Positions 27,130 to 35,781 of a stretch of 64,000 bases of DNA are shown here, piece after piece; the first letter of the stretch is position 1, and each line of letters begins with the position of its first letter. Under the pieces are notes generated by a model, which ran no database searches, was not told the DNA's origin, and saw only the letters and a list, made by a program, of their open reading frames with translations. The DNA is from Arthrobacter frigidicola (lineage in GTDB: Bacteria > Actinomycetota > Actinomycetes > Actinomycetales > Micrococcaceae): assembly GCA_003602285.1 (NCBI GenBank), contig QZVU01000003.1, forward strand, positions 310,001 through 374,000, in the 5' to 3' direction. A program made the position numbers and the translations under genes.

Positions 27130-27717
27130 TCAGCGGCGCAGGACGCGGCCCGTTCCGGAAGGGACGGGCCGCTTCCGCAACAGGAACGCCGCAAGGATCC
27201 CGCCGAGGGCGCCGAACAGGTGGGCCTGCCACGAGACGTTCGAGCCGACCACGGGCAGGACGCCCCAGAGGATCGACCCGTACATCAGGAACAGCAGCAC
27301 CGCCAGGAGGATCTGCCTCCAGTTGCGGTTGTAAAAGCCGCGGGCCACAAGGTACGTGAACAGGCCGAACACCACCCCGGAGGCGCCGATGGTCAGCCCT
27401 CCGCCGGTGAGCCAGACGCCGAGCCCGCTGGCCAGCCAGCTGGTGCCCAGGGCCACCGCGAACCGCCGGAGGCCCTCGAGGAACGCGAGGAACCCCAGCA
27501 CCACCAGCGGCAGCGTATTGCTCAGCAGGTGCCCGACGCCGCCGTGGAGCAGCGGGGCGAACAGGATCCCGTCAAGCCCGCGGACCCGGCGCGGTTCAAT
27601 CGCGAGGACCGAGGTCAGCCCCCGCCCGGAGAACGTGTCGATGAGGTAGAGCGCCCACAGCACCGCGGCAAAGGCCAGGACGGTGGTGAGGCCGAGCTTC
27701 GCGCGCCGGGCCAGCAT
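27130..27717 (-). CDS. Rhomboid-family intramembrane serine protease
   Basis: A 195-residue protein with six hydrophobic segments. HGGVGHLLSNTLPLVVLG is the family HxxxN region, GASGVVFGLFTYL carries the catalytic Ser, and SWQAHLFGALGGILAAF holds the partner His. The dyad is thus present. It cleaves membrane substrates, which cannot be named here. The protein is short, with no extra cytosolic domains. Its ATG follows the ilvA stop by one base (TGAGATG), so it is probably coupled to ilvA, although no functional link is known. Confidence 0.9.
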   Translation of the reverse strand: MLARRAKLGLTTVLAFAAVLWALYLIDTFSGRGLTSVLAIEPRRVRGLDGILFAPLLHGGVGHLLSNTLPLVVLGFLAFLEGLRRFAVALGTSWLASGLGVWLTGGGLTIGASGVVFGLFTYLVARGFYNRNWRQILLAVLLFLMYGSILWGVLPVVGSNVSWQAHLFGALGGILAAFLLRKRPVPSGTGRVLRR

Positions 27718-27718
27718 C

Positions 27719-29014
27719 TCAGCCCTGGATCACAACGGGCTGGAAACCTTCGGCCCGCAGGTTGCTCAGGACCTGTTCGCAGTGCTCATCGCCCTTGGTC
27801 TCCATATTGATGGTGATGGCGACGTCGCCCATGCTGATGGAGCCGCCTACCCGGGTGTGGTCGACGCCGGTGACGTTGGCATCGGATTCGGCGATGATCC
27901 GCGAGATCGTGGCCAGCGAGCCGGGCCGGTCGTCGAGCAGCATGCGGACCACGAGGTAGCGGCCGGCGGCGGCGAGGCCGCGCTGGATCACCTTGAGCAT
28001 GAGCATGGGGTCGATGTTGCCCCCGGAGAGCACGACGGCGGTGTTGCCCGGGAGGGCGCCGTTCTCAGTGAGCTTGCCGTCGAGCAGCGCGGCGACCCCG
28101 ACGGCGCCGGCGGGTTCGACGACCATCTTGGTGCGTTCGAGCAGGAAGATCAGGGCCCGAGCGAGGGAGTCCTCGCTGACGGTGACGACGTCGTCAACGA
28201 GTTCGCGGATGATGGAGAACGGCAGCTGCCCCGGCCGGCCGACGGCGATGCCGTCGGCGATGGTCGAGACCTTCGTCAGGGGCACGAGCGCGTCGGCGGC
28301 GAGCGAGGGCGGGTAGGCGGCGGCGTTTTCTGCCTGCACCCCGATGATGCGGATGTTCCGGCCGAGCTCGCGCGCCCGGGCCTTGACCGCCACAGCCACT
28401 CCGGCCAGGAGCCCGCCGCCGCCGACGCCCATCAGGATGGTGTCGACCTCGGGGCACTGCTCGAGGATTTCAAGGCCGATCGTTCCCTGCCCGGCCACGA
28501 CGTCCACATTGTCGAAGGGATGGACGAAGACCGCGCCGGTCTCGTCGGCGTAGCGCTTGGCTTCGGCCAGGGCCTCGTCCACGTTGTGTCCGTGGAGGAC
28601 CACCTCCGCGCCGTGCCCGCGGGTGGCGGCGAGCTTGGGCAGCGCCACCCCCAGCGGCATGAAGATCCGGGCCTGAATGCCCAGCCGGCTGGCCGCCACC
28701 GCCACGCCCTGGGCGTGGTTTCCGGCGGAGGCCGCGACCACGCCGCGGGCCCGTTCGGCCGGGGTGAGCTTCGCCATCCGGGTGTAGGCCCCGCGCACCT
28801 TGAAGGAGCCGGCCCGCTGGAGGTTTTCGCACTTGAGCCAGACGTTGGCCCCAATGAGCCGGCCCAACGCCCGGGACTCCTCGATCGGGGTCCGCGCAAT
28901 GACGCCGGCCAGCAGCTCCTGGGCGGCCTCGATGTCCCCGAGGGTCACCGGAAGCCGGGACATCTCTTCGAGGGTGTGGGTGGACGCGGCGCCGAGGGCG
29001 GTCTGCTCTGTCAC
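27719..29014 (-). CDS. ilvA: Threonine ammonia-lyase (biosynthetic-type, ACT domain)
   Basis: A 431-residue PLP enzyme that deaminates threonine to 2-oxobutyrate. The PLP lysine lies in RAGSFKVRGA. SAGNHAQGVAVAA, GVGGGGLLAGVAVAVK (phosphate-binding glycine loop) and NIDPMLMLKVIQRGL complete the fold II enzyme. A single ACT domain fills the last ~85 residues (YLVVRMLLDDRPGSLATISR), so allosteric control by an amino acid is likely. The architecture fits the ~400-residue type with one ACT domain rather than the larger two-ACT IlvA. The symbol follows common actinobacterial usage. Confidence 0.93.
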   Translation of the reverse strand: MTEQTALGAASTHTLEEMSRLPVTLGDIEAAQELLAGVIARTPIEESRALGRLIGANVWLKCENLQRAGSFKVRGAYTRMAKLTPAERARGVVAASAGNHAQGVAVAASRLGIQARIFMPLGVALPKLAATRGHGAEVVLHGHNVDEALAEAKRYADETGAVFVHPFDNVDVVAGQGTIGLEILEQCPEVDTILMGVGGGGLLAGVAVAVKARARELGRNIRIIGVQAENAAAYPPSLAADALVPLTKVSTIADGIAVGRPGQLPFSIIRELVDDVVTVSEDSLARALIFLLERTKMVVEPAGAVGVAALLDGKLTENGALPGNTAVVLSGGNIDPMLMLKVIQRGLAAAGRYLVVRMLLDDRPGSLATISRIIAESDANVTGVDHTRVGGSISMGDVAITINMETKGDEHCEQVLSNLRAEGFQPVVIQG

Positions 29015-29033
29015 AGGGTGTTCCTTTTCGGGG

Positions 29034-30332
29034 TTAGGGGAGCGGCAGCGGACCCGGGGCCGGGTGCGACCCGTTCAGGGCAGGGTCGGTCTCCCAGGCC
29101 CGCCGCGCAATGTATTTCACGGAGGTGTTCAGCACGGCGAGCAGCGGCACGGAGAACAGGGCGCCCGAAATCCCCGCGACGAGGGTGCCCCCGGTCACCG
29201 CGAGCACCACCGCGAGGGGGTGCAGGGCGACCGCCGGCCCCATGATCATCGGCTGCAGGAAGTTTCCCTCGAGCTGCTGGACGATGAGAACGATCGCGAG
29301 CATGATCAGGGCGTTGACCCAGCCGTTGGCAACCAGAGCCAGCAGCACCGCGACGATACCGGTGGCGAGGGCTCCAACGATGGGGATGAAGGACCCGATG
29401 AACACCAGCACCGCCAACGGCAGCGCCAGGGGCACACCGATGATGGCCGCACCGGCACCGATACAGGCTGCGTCAACGAAGGCGACGAGCAGCTGGACCC
29501 GGACATAACTGCCCATCGAGGTCCAGCCGCGCCGGCCCGCGCCGTCGATCGCCGCCCGGGCGCGCACCGGGGCCAGATCGACAATAAAGCGCCAGATCCG
29601 TCCGCCGTCGATCAGGAAGAAGAACAGGGCGAACAGCGTCAGCAGCGAACCGGCAGCGAAGTGCCCGGCGCTCGACCCGAAGGACAGCGCCCCGCTGACG
29701 ATGGTTCCACCGTTGTTCTGGAGGGCGTCCCCTGCCTCCTGCAGGAAGCCGACCACCTCGTCCGTGGTGATGTTCAGCGGCCCGTCGGACAGTCCGGCGA
29801 GGATCTGCTCGATCCCGGTGCGGGTTTCCCCCCACAGGCTCGAGAAGCCCAGCGCCAGCTGCCGGCCGACGAGTGAGAGCGCTCCGACGACGAGGACGAC
29901 GAGCCCGAGGACCGTGAGGGTGACCGCCAGCCCGGTGGGCACCTTGTGGCGAACCATGAAGCTGGTCAGCGGCAGCAGCAGCGAAGCGAGCAGGCCCGCA
30001 ATCATCAGGGGGATGACGATCAGCGTGATGTGGCTGAGCAGCCAGATCAGGACGCCGGCGACGACCACGACAATGCCCACGCGCCAGGACCAGGCGGCGC
30101 CGACCCTCAGTGCGTAGGGAACGTCATCCTGGGGCGCCGGGCGTCCGCGCCGTGCAGGGGCTCCGCCGTCAGCACCGCGGGATGCGCGGGAGGACTTTCC
30201 GGCGGGTCCGCCCGCCCCGGTGGGGGCGGTGGCGGGTGGTGCAGCCGCGCCGTCAGCGGCGCCGGGGGTGGCGGCGGCGGGAACGGCGCGCTGGAGGGCC
30301 CGCTTGGGGAAACCTCCGGAGAGTCGCTGCAT
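29034..30332 (-). CDS. AI-2E-family (PerM/TqsA-like) membrane protein
   Basis: A 432-residue protein with a Pro/Ala-rich N-terminus of ~90 residues, then about eight membrane segments. SWRVGIVVVVAGVLIWLLS opens the core; a pair VQLLVAFVDAACIGAGAAI and GVPLALPLAVLVFIGSFIPI, plus GNFLQPMIMGPAVALHPLAV near the end, are conserved family blocks. Family members export varied small molecules or exchange ions; the autoinducer-2 name does not imply quorum sensing. The ATG at 30332 lies eight bases after GGAAAG; an in-frame GTG at 30350 is the alternative. Mycobacterial Rv1101c sits in the same neighbourhood. Confidence 0.88.
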   Translation of the reverse strand: MQRLSGGFPKRALQRAVPAAATPGAADGAAAPPATAPTGAGGPAGKSSRASRGADGGAPARRGRPAPQDDVPYALRVGAAWSWRVGIVVVVAGVLIWLLSHITLIVIPLMIAGLLASLLLPLTSFMVRHKVPTGLAVTLTVLGLVVLVVGALSLVGRQLALGFSSLWGETRTGIEQILAGLSDGPLNITTDEVVGFLQEAGDALQNNGGTIVSGALSFGSSAGHFAAGSLLTLFALFFFLIDGGRIWRFIVDLAPVRARAAIDGAGRRGWTSMGSYVRVQLLVAFVDAACIGAGAAIIGVPLALPLAVLVFIGSFIPIVGALATGIVAVLLALVANGWVNALIMLAIVLIVQQLEGNFLQPMIMGPAVALHPLAVVLAVTGGTLVAGISGALFSVPLLAVLNTSVKYIARRAWETDPALNGSHPAPGPLPLP

Positions 30333-30366
30333 GAGCCAATCTTTCCACACAAGCCTGCGCCGCGAG

Positions 30367-31281
30367 TTATCCGAGACGCGGGCGGATTCCCCACCGGGCC
30401 GTGAAGGTCGCCCCAGGCTCGAGCCACCTCAGGCCGTGGCCCGAGTTGAAGGCGTTGGCCGGCGCCGTCATCGGTTCGACGGCGACCGCCCGGTCAACGC
30501 CGGGGTAGGTCCTGCTGATGAACACATGCACGAACTCGAACTCCGGGTCGGCCCACAGCGTGACCGACCGGCCGTCCGGCGCGGTGAGGGTGTGCTCGAA
30601 GCGCCCGTCGACGGTGGTGAGCCCGGTGAAGGCCGAATCGAACTCGATGTCGCCGACCCGCTTCCCGCCGCGCAGGTCCCGGTCGCCGGAGACGGACACC
30701 CGGCCCACGGGAATTGAGCGTTCGTCGGTGTCGAAGACGGTGTCGGCGTTCACGGTGAGGGTGAGGTCCTCGGTGGGCACCCCGGAGATCTTCAGGTAGG
30801 GGTGGGCGCCCAGGCCGAACGGTGCCCGGGCGTCGGAGTGGTTGGTCAGCGACTGGGTGACCTGCAGTCCTCCGCCGTTGAGTTCGTAGGACGCGGTGTG
30901 GGTCAGGTGGAACGGGTAGCCGTGCTGCGGGAAGATCTCGGCGGCCAGGACGACGGCGTCCTCGGCCACCGACTGGGCGTAGTAGCCGGTGTTGCGCAGC
31001 AGTCCGTGGCTGGCGTTGCCCTTGGACGGCTCGGTGATGTCGAGGCGCTGCTCGGCGCCGTCGAGCGTCCACACGCCGCGGTCGACGCGGTTGGCCCAGG
31101 GGGCGAGGAGAATCCCCGCGCCGCCGGCGGGAATCGAATTCTCGCCCCAGGTCTCGGTCAGCTGCACTCCGTCCACGGTGTAGGAGCGGAGGGCCGCCGC
31201 GAGGGAGGCGATCACCGCCGTCGAACTGCCGGAGGTCAGGAGGTAGTTCGTGCCGGAGGCCGGCCGCCGCGGAGTATCCAT
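30367..31281 (-). CDS. Aldose 1-epimerase (galactose mutarotase-like)
   Basis: A 304-residue beta-sandwich enzyme that interconverts alpha and beta anomers of galactose or related sugars. GGAGILLAPWANRVDRGVW, KGNASHGLLRNTGY (catalytic His), PFGLGAHPYLK (second His) and a late VAVEPMTAPANAFNSG with the catalytic Glu are present. It is divergent from the deoR-galT-galK operon, which supports a galactose role, and the pair probably shares a regulatory region. The start is an ATG at 31281. Confidence 0.9.
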   Translation of the reverse strand: MDTPRRPASGTNYLLTSGSSTAVIASLAAALRSYTVDGVQLTETWGENSIPAGGAGILLAPWANRVDRGVWTLDGAEQRLDITEPSKGNASHGLLRNTGYYAQSVAEDAVVLAAEIFPQHGYPFHLTHTASYELNGGGLQVTQSLTNHSDARAPFGLGAHPYLKISGVPTEDLTLTVNADTVFDTDERSIPVGRVSVSGDRDLRGGKRVGDIEFDSAFTGLTTVDGRFEHTLTAPDGRSVTLWADPEFEFVHVFISRTYPGVDRAVAVEPMTAPANAFNSGHGLRWLEPGATFTARWGIRPRLG

Positions 31282-31360
31282 GCACCGATGCTACCGCCGC
31301 CAGGATGAGCGCGCCCGCCCGGACGGCAGCGCGGGGAGGACGCGCTTCCCCCGGCCGCTA

Positions 31361-31396
31361 CTTTCGGATATGTTTGTTTCTGTTCGATTTTGTTAA
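31361..31396. promoter_or_regulatory. T-rich direct-repeat region between galM and deoR, candidate DeoR operator
   Basis: The 36-base stretch reads CTTTCGGATATG, TTTGTTTCTG, TTCGATTTTG, TTAA: repeated TTTC/TTTG/TTCG words in otherwise GC-rich DNA. DeoR-family regulators such as AgaR bind similar T-rich direct repeats. It lies midway in the 183-base divergent spacer, so it could control both galM and the gal operon. Assignment is by pattern only. Confidence 0.5.
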
Positions 31397-31464
31397 CCAC
31401 GATCTCGATGCAGAGCCGGAGCGGTTCCGGCACCTGTCTTCCCCACCGCCGCCCGGGAGGTGCG

Positions 31465-32259
31465 ATGCTCGCTGCCGAACGGCACGCCGCCATCCTCGCC
31501 GCCCTCGACGGCCGCCCGGTGGTGCGCGTCACGGAGCTCGCCGGCAAGCTCGGGGTCTCCGAGATGACCGTGAGGCGCGATATCGACGCCCTCTCCGCCG
31601 CCGGCTCGGTCCACCGCATCCACGGCGGCGCGGCGCGCGCAGGGGTGCTGGCGGCGGCCGAGCCGGGGTTCCCCGCCAATGCGCGCCGCCAGGCGGCCCA
31701 GAAACGGGCCATCGCCCGGGCAGCGGCCCAGCTGGTGCTCCCGGGCATGACCATCTCGGTGACCGGCGGCACCACAACCGTCCAGCTCGTTGACCACCTG
31801 GCGCAGATGGAGGGGCTCACCGTCGTCACCAACTCCCTGCCTGCCGCCGACCGGTTCCACCGGCTCACCGCCGGCGGCCGCGGGCCTGCCGTGCTGCTCA
31901 CCGGCGGGGAACGTTCGCCCTCCGAGGCCCTCGTGGGCCCGCTGGCCACGGCCGCCATCCGCGCGCTCAACGTCGACCTGTGCTTCATGGGCGTCCACGG
32001 CGTCGACGTCGACGCCGGCATCACCACCCCGAACCTCGCCGAGGCCGAAACGAACCGGGCCTTCGCCGACGGCTGCGGGCACCTCGTGGTGCTTGCCGAC
32101 TCAACCAAGTTCGGCGTCGTGAGCCTGGCCCGCATCACGGGCCTCGAGGAAACCTCCTGCCTGATCACCGACACCCTCCCTGCGGAGCCCGGCTTCGCAC
32201 GGCACACGCTTGTCACCACCCCCGAGACCATCAAGGACGCAAGGAAAGCCCTCACATGA
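31465..32259 (+). CDS. DeoR-family transcriptional regulator (galactose operon)
   Basis: A 264-residue repressor. The N-terminal DeoR helix-turn-helix is RHAAILAALDGRPVVRVTELA with VSEMTVRRDIDAL and VHRIHGGAA. The C-terminal sugar-phosphate-binding domain has VTGGTTTVQLVDHL, VVTNSL, GVHGVDVDAGITT and VVLADSTKFG. It is the first gene of an operon with galT and galK and overlaps galT by ATGA, which supports a role as local sensor of a galactose-derived phosphate. The ATG at 31465 follows GGGAGG. Confidence 0.92.
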   Translation: MLAAERHAAILAALDGRPVVRVTELAGKLGVSEMTVRRDIDALSAAGSVHRIHGGAARAGVLAAAEPGFPANARRQAAQKRAIARAAAQLVLPGMTISVTGGTTTVQLVDHLAQMEGLTVVTNSLPAADRFHRLTAGGRGPAVLLTGGERSPSEALVGPLATAAIRALNVDLCFMGVHGVDVDAGITTPNLAEAETNRAFADGCGHLVVLADSTKFGVVSLARITGLEETSCLITDTLPAEPGFARHTLVTTPETIKDARKALT

Positions 32260-33389
32260 CGCATATCACCCCCACCACGCTCTCGGACGGCCGCGAGCTG
32301 ATCTACTTCGACGCCTCGGAGGATTCGGCCCGGCTGCACGCCGACCCCGCCGCGACGGCCGACCGCCGCGGCCTCGACCCCCGCGGCACCGCCACCGGCG
32401 ATGCCCGCTACGACGCGCTCAGCGGCGAGTGGGTCGCCGTGGCCGCGCACCGCCAGACCCGCACGCACCTCCCCCCGGCCGACCAGTGCCCGCTGTGCGC
32501 CTCGAACGAGCGCTACGCCTCCGAGATCCCGGCCCCGGACTACGAGGTCGTGGTGTTCGAGAACCGGTTCGCCTCGTTCGGCCCGCAGCTCGGCTCGCTG
32601 CCGGACACCCCCGAGTGGGGCACGACGACGACGGCCTTCGGCCGCTGCGAGGTCATCGCTTTCGACCCGGCACACGACGGCTCCTTCGCCTCGCTCTCCC
32701 CCGAGCGTGCCCGCACCGTCATCGACGCGTGGGCTCAGCGCACCGAGGCCCTCTCGGCGATGGAAGGCATCCGTCAGGTCTTCCCCTTCGAGAACCGCGG
32801 CGCCGAGATCGGCGTCACCCTGCTCCACCCGCACGGGCAGATCTACGCCTACCCCTTCATTCCGCCGCGTGCGGCGCAGCTCGGCGTGCAGGCAACCGCC
32901 TTCTACGAGGCATCCGGCGGACGCGAGACGCTGATGGGCGCCGCCCTGAAGAAGGAGCGGGACTCCGGGGAGCGGATGATCCTCGAGGGCAAGCACTTCA
33001 GCGCGTTTGTCCCCTTCGCCGCGCGCTGGCCGCTTGAGGTACACCTCGTGCCGCACCGCCAGGTCCCGGACCTCGCGGCGCTGAACCCGGCCGAGCGCGA
33101 TGACCTCACCGAGGTCTACCTGAACCTGCTGGGCAAGGTCGACGCCCTGTACTCGACCCCCACGCCGTACATCGCCGCCTGGCAGCAGGCACCCCTGGAT
33201 GCGCGCATCCGCCCCGCCAGCTACCTCCACCTGCAGCTGACCTCGCCGCGCCGTGCGGAGGACAAGCTGAAGTTCCTCGCCGGCTCCGAAGCGGCCATGG
33301 GAGCGTTCATCAACGACACCACCCCCGAGCAGGTTGCCGACCGACTGCGCAACGCCGTGCCGGGAACCCCAGGAAAGGCAACCTCATGA
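32256..33389 (+). CDS. galT: Galactose-1-phosphate uridylyltransferase
   Basis: A 377-residue Leloir pathway enzyme that exchanges UMP between UDP-glucose and galactose-1-phosphate. TRTHLPPADQCPLCAS holds the structural zinc cysteines, VVFENRFASFGP follows, and the active-site nucleophile motif is LLHPHGQIYAYP. A second metal/substrate region FVPFAARWPLEVHLVPHRQV and SYLHLQLTSPRR close the protein. Start and stop overlap deoR and galK by four bases each. Confidence 0.96.
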   Translation: MTHITPTTLSDGRELIYFDASEDSARLHADPAATADRRGLDPRGTATGDARYDALSGEWVAVAAHRQTRTHLPPADQCPLCASNERYASEIPAPDYEVVVFENRFASFGPQLGSLPDTPEWGTTTTAFGRCEVIAFDPAHDGSFASLSPERARTVIDAWAQRTEALSAMEGIRQVFPFENRGAEIGVTLLHPHGQIYAYPFIPPRAAQLGVQATAFYEASGGRETLMGAALKKERDSGERMILEGKHFSAFVPFAARWPLEVHLVPHRQVPDLAALNPAERDDLTEVYLNLLGKVDALYSTPTPYIAAWQQAPLDARIRPASYLHLQLTSPRRAEDKLKFLAGSEAAMGAFINDTTPEQVADRLRNAVPGTPGKATS

Positions 33390-34540
33390 CTCTCTCCGCA
33401 GCAGAACTCGCCGCGGCGTTCACCGCCCGCTTCGGCACCGAGCCGGCCGGCGTCTGGTCGGCTCCTGGCCGGGTGAACCTGATCGGTGAGCACACCGACT
33501 ACAACGACGGCTTCGTGCTTCCCTTCGCCATCGACCGCTCGACGATGGTCGCCGCCCGGCCCCGCACCGACAGCACCGTCCGGGTCGCCTCAACCTTCAG
33601 CGAGGGCGACGTCGTCACCGCCGACCTGGACGGGCTGGCCGCGGGCGACGTCGAGGGCTGGGCCGCCTACCCGGTGGGCGTCCTCTGGGCGCTCGGCCGG
33701 TCAGGCCACGCGGTCCCGGGCATGGACCTGCTCGTCGACTCCTCGGTGCCCGTCGGCGCCGGGCTCTCCTCCTCGGCCGCGCTTGAGTGCGCCGTCGCCG
33801 CGGCGGCCAACGACCTTGCCTCGGCGGGGCTCTCGCGCTCCCAGCTGGCCTCGATCGGGCGGCTGGCCGAGAACGAGATGGTCGGCGCGCCCACCGGCAT
33901 CATGGACCAGACCGCCTCGCTGCTGGGCGAGGTGGGCCACGCCGTCTTCCTCGACTGCCGCAGCCTCGAGACGATGCTCGTGCCGCTCGACCTCGACGGT
34001 GCGGGGCTGACCCTGCTGGTGATGGACACCCGGGTGAGCCATTCCCACTCGACCGGCGGCTATGCCTCCCGCCGCGCATCCTGCGAGGAGGGCGCCCGGC
34101 AGATGGGCGTGCCCGCCCTGCGCGATCTCTCGGTGGCCGACCTGGGCAACGCCGCGGGGATCCTCGACGAGGAGACCTTCCGGCGGGTGCGCCACGTGGT
34201 GACCGAGAACGCCCGGGTTGAGGACACCGTCGCCGTGCTGACCACCAAGGGCCCGGGTGCCCTCGGGCCGCTGCTGAACCAGAGCCACGCCTCGATGCGC
34301 GATGATTTTGAGATCAGCTGCCCCGAACTCGACCTCGCCGTCGACACCGCGGTCTCGGCCGGCGCGGTGGGCGCGCGCATGACCGGCGGCGGCTTCGGCG
34401 GCGCCGCGATTGCCCTCGTGAACACCGAGGACGCCGACGCCGTTTCCAAGGCGGTTACAGCTGCCTTTGCCGACGCCGGGTTCAAGTCTCCGGTGATCTT
34501 CGGTGTAATGCCCGACGCCGGGGCCCGCCGGGTGGCCTGA
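33386..34540 (+). CDS. galK: Galactokinase
   Basis: A 384-residue GHMP kinase that makes galactose-1-phosphate. The galactokinase signature GRVNLIGEHTDYNDGFVLPF is at ~32-51. PVGAGLSSSAALECAVAAA is the ATP-binding loop, MDQTASLLGEVGHAVFLDCRS the sugar-binding region, and GARMTGGGFGGAAIAL the third GHMP motif. It is the last gene of the operon and is followed by a strong double hairpin. galE and a transporter are not in the window. Confidence 0.97.
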   Translation: MTLSAAELAAAFTARFGTEPAGVWSAPGRVNLIGEHTDYNDGFVLPFAIDRSTMVAARPRTDSTVRVASTFSEGDVVTADLDGLAAGDVEGWAAYPVGVLWALGRSGHAVPGMDLLVDSSVPVGAGLSSSAALECAVAAAANDLASAGLSRSQLASIGRLAENEMVGAPTGIMDQTASLLGEVGHAVFLDCRSLETMLVPLDLDGAGLTLLVMDTRVSHSHSTGGYASRRASCEEGARQMGVPALRDLSVADLGNAAGILDEETFRRVRHVVTENARVEDTVAVLTTKGPGALGPLLNQSHASMRDDFEISCPELDLAVDTAVSAGAVGARMTGGGFGGAAIALVNTEDADAVSKAVTAAFADAGFKSPVIFGVMPDAGARRVA

Positions 34541-34558
34541 GCGCCCGCAATCGAGACA

Positions 34559-34629
34559 CCGGTGGTATCCGCGGATACCACCGGGCCCACAGGGAAGGGC
34601 CCGCAGCTGGTGCTGCGGGCCCTTCCTGT
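34559..34629. terminator. Two hairpins between convergent galK and the Bax-inhibitor-like gene
   Basis: 34559-34584 is a perfect 26-base palindrome with 13-base arms (CCGGTGGTATCCG). A second hairpin follows: arms GAAGGGCCCGCAG (34594-34606) and complement (34613-34625), then CTGTTTGATT. The second is a good intrinsic terminator for galK and may serve both directions. The first is loopless and could instead be a protein-binding site. Confidence 0.75.
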
Positions 34630-34665
34630 TTGATTCTCTAAGCAGCGAGCGGTGCTGCGGCTGTG

Positions 34666-35520
34666 TTACTCGTCGCCGCGCAGGATCGCGATCAGGCGCA
34701 GGAACTCGATGTACAGCCAGATCAGCGTGACCGTGAGGCCGAATGCAGCCGTCCAGGAGTAGCGCTGCGGGGCGCCGTTCCGGACCGCCACCTCGATCTG
34801 GGTGAAGTCAATGATCAGCGAGAACGCGGCGAGGCCGATGGCGAAGATGCCGATGATGACGCCGAACGGAATGCCGGTGCCCAGGAATTCCTCGCTGCGC
34901 AGGCCCCACGGGTTGTCGTTAAGACCGAAGACCATGAGACCCAGGTTGATCAGCGAGAACGCCAGGTAGCTCAGCGTGGCGATCATGAAGAACTTCATCG
35001 CCTTGGGCGTCGCACGCACCTTACCGCTCTTGAACAGCGCCAGGGTCACGCCGAACACCGTCAGGGTGCCGAGGAGGGCCTGGATCGCGATGCCGGGGAA
35101 GGCCGCCTCGAGGAACATGGTGATCCCGCCGAGGAACAGGCCCTCGAGCGCCGAGTAGGCAAGGATGAGAGCCGGGACCGGCTCGCGCTTGAAGGAGTTG
35201 ACCAGGCCCAGGATGAATCCGCCGATCAGGCCGACGATCATCAGGACCGGCGCGAGCCCCGGCACGAGGAATACCGGGATGGCCGCGCCCACGAGAACGA
35301 CTGCGATCGAGAGAATCGTCTTGACGATGACGTCGTCGTAGGTCATCCGGCCGGTCTCGGCCGGTCCCGCCGCAGGGCGGTTGTACATGTGCTCCAGCTG
35401 CTGCTGGTTCAGGGCCGACTGACCCGCGAAGGTCGTCGTACCGTAGGCCGCCGGGCTGGTGCCGCGGGCGGCAGAACGGAAGGTCTTTCCGTTGAAAACC
35501 GGATTTCCGCCGATTGCCAT
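34666..35520 (-). CDS. Bax inhibitor-1/YccA-like membrane protein
   Basis: A 284-residue protein with ~70 cytosolic residues then seven helices. GQSALNQQQLEHMYNRPAAG precedes the membrane part; SALEGLFLGGITMFLEA, VFGVTLALFKSGKVRATP and SWTAAFGLTVTLIWLYIEFL are the conserved TMBIM blocks. Related proteins conduct calcium or protons or modulate FtsH in other bacteria; the role here is unknown. The ATG at 35520 follows GGAGGA. It is monocistronic and diverges from the liv operon. Confidence 0.85.
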   Translation of the reverse strand: MAIGGNPVFNGKTFRSAARGTSPAAYGTTTFAGQSALNQQQLEHMYNRPAAGPAETGRMTYDDVIVKTILSIAVVLVGAAIPVFLVPGLAPVLMIVGLIGGFILGLVNSFKREPVPALILAYSALEGLFLGGITMFLEAAFPGIAIQALLGTLTVFGVTLALFKSGKVRATPKAMKFFMIATLSYLAFSLINLGLMVFGLNDNPWGLRSEEFLGTGIPFGVIIGIFAIGLAAFSLIIDFTQIEVAVRNGAPQRYSWTAAFGLTVTLIWLYIEFLRLIAILRGDE

Positions 35521-35712
35521 TTTGTGTAGTCCTCCAATTGGGGGCTGTAAGTGTTCCAACCCTACCCATATCAACGCTGTAAGTGGGCTTTTGTTCCCGC
35601 CCCGGGCCGCGTCCCCCGCGCCGTTGCGCGCAGTTGTTATCCAATCGCTACCTGCCCGGGGCCGATTGGTTCGGAACGGAAACAGCGCCCGAGTAACATA
35701 AGCTCCACATTG

Positions 35713-35728
35713 AGTGACACCAGTCACA
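35713..35728 (+). promoter_or_regulatory. CRP/GlxR-like operator upstream of the liv operon
   Basis: AGTGA-CACCAG-TCACA matches the CRP/GlxR consensus TGTGA-N6-TCACA at nine of ten conserved positions. It ends 53 bases before the livH TTG start. GlxR-type regulators control carbon and nitrogen uptake in related actinobacteria. No such regulator gene is in the window. The binding claim is inferred. Confidence 0.45.
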
Positions 35729-35781
35729 CGCATGATCTCCTGCCCGTCCGGCAGGCGGCCCCCACAGTGGAGGTTCCTATC

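Noticed and set aside
30494-31285. Extra minus-strand frame in the galM region
   Set aside because: Alternate frame of the epimerase gene; it is Arg/Pro-rich and has no conserved block.
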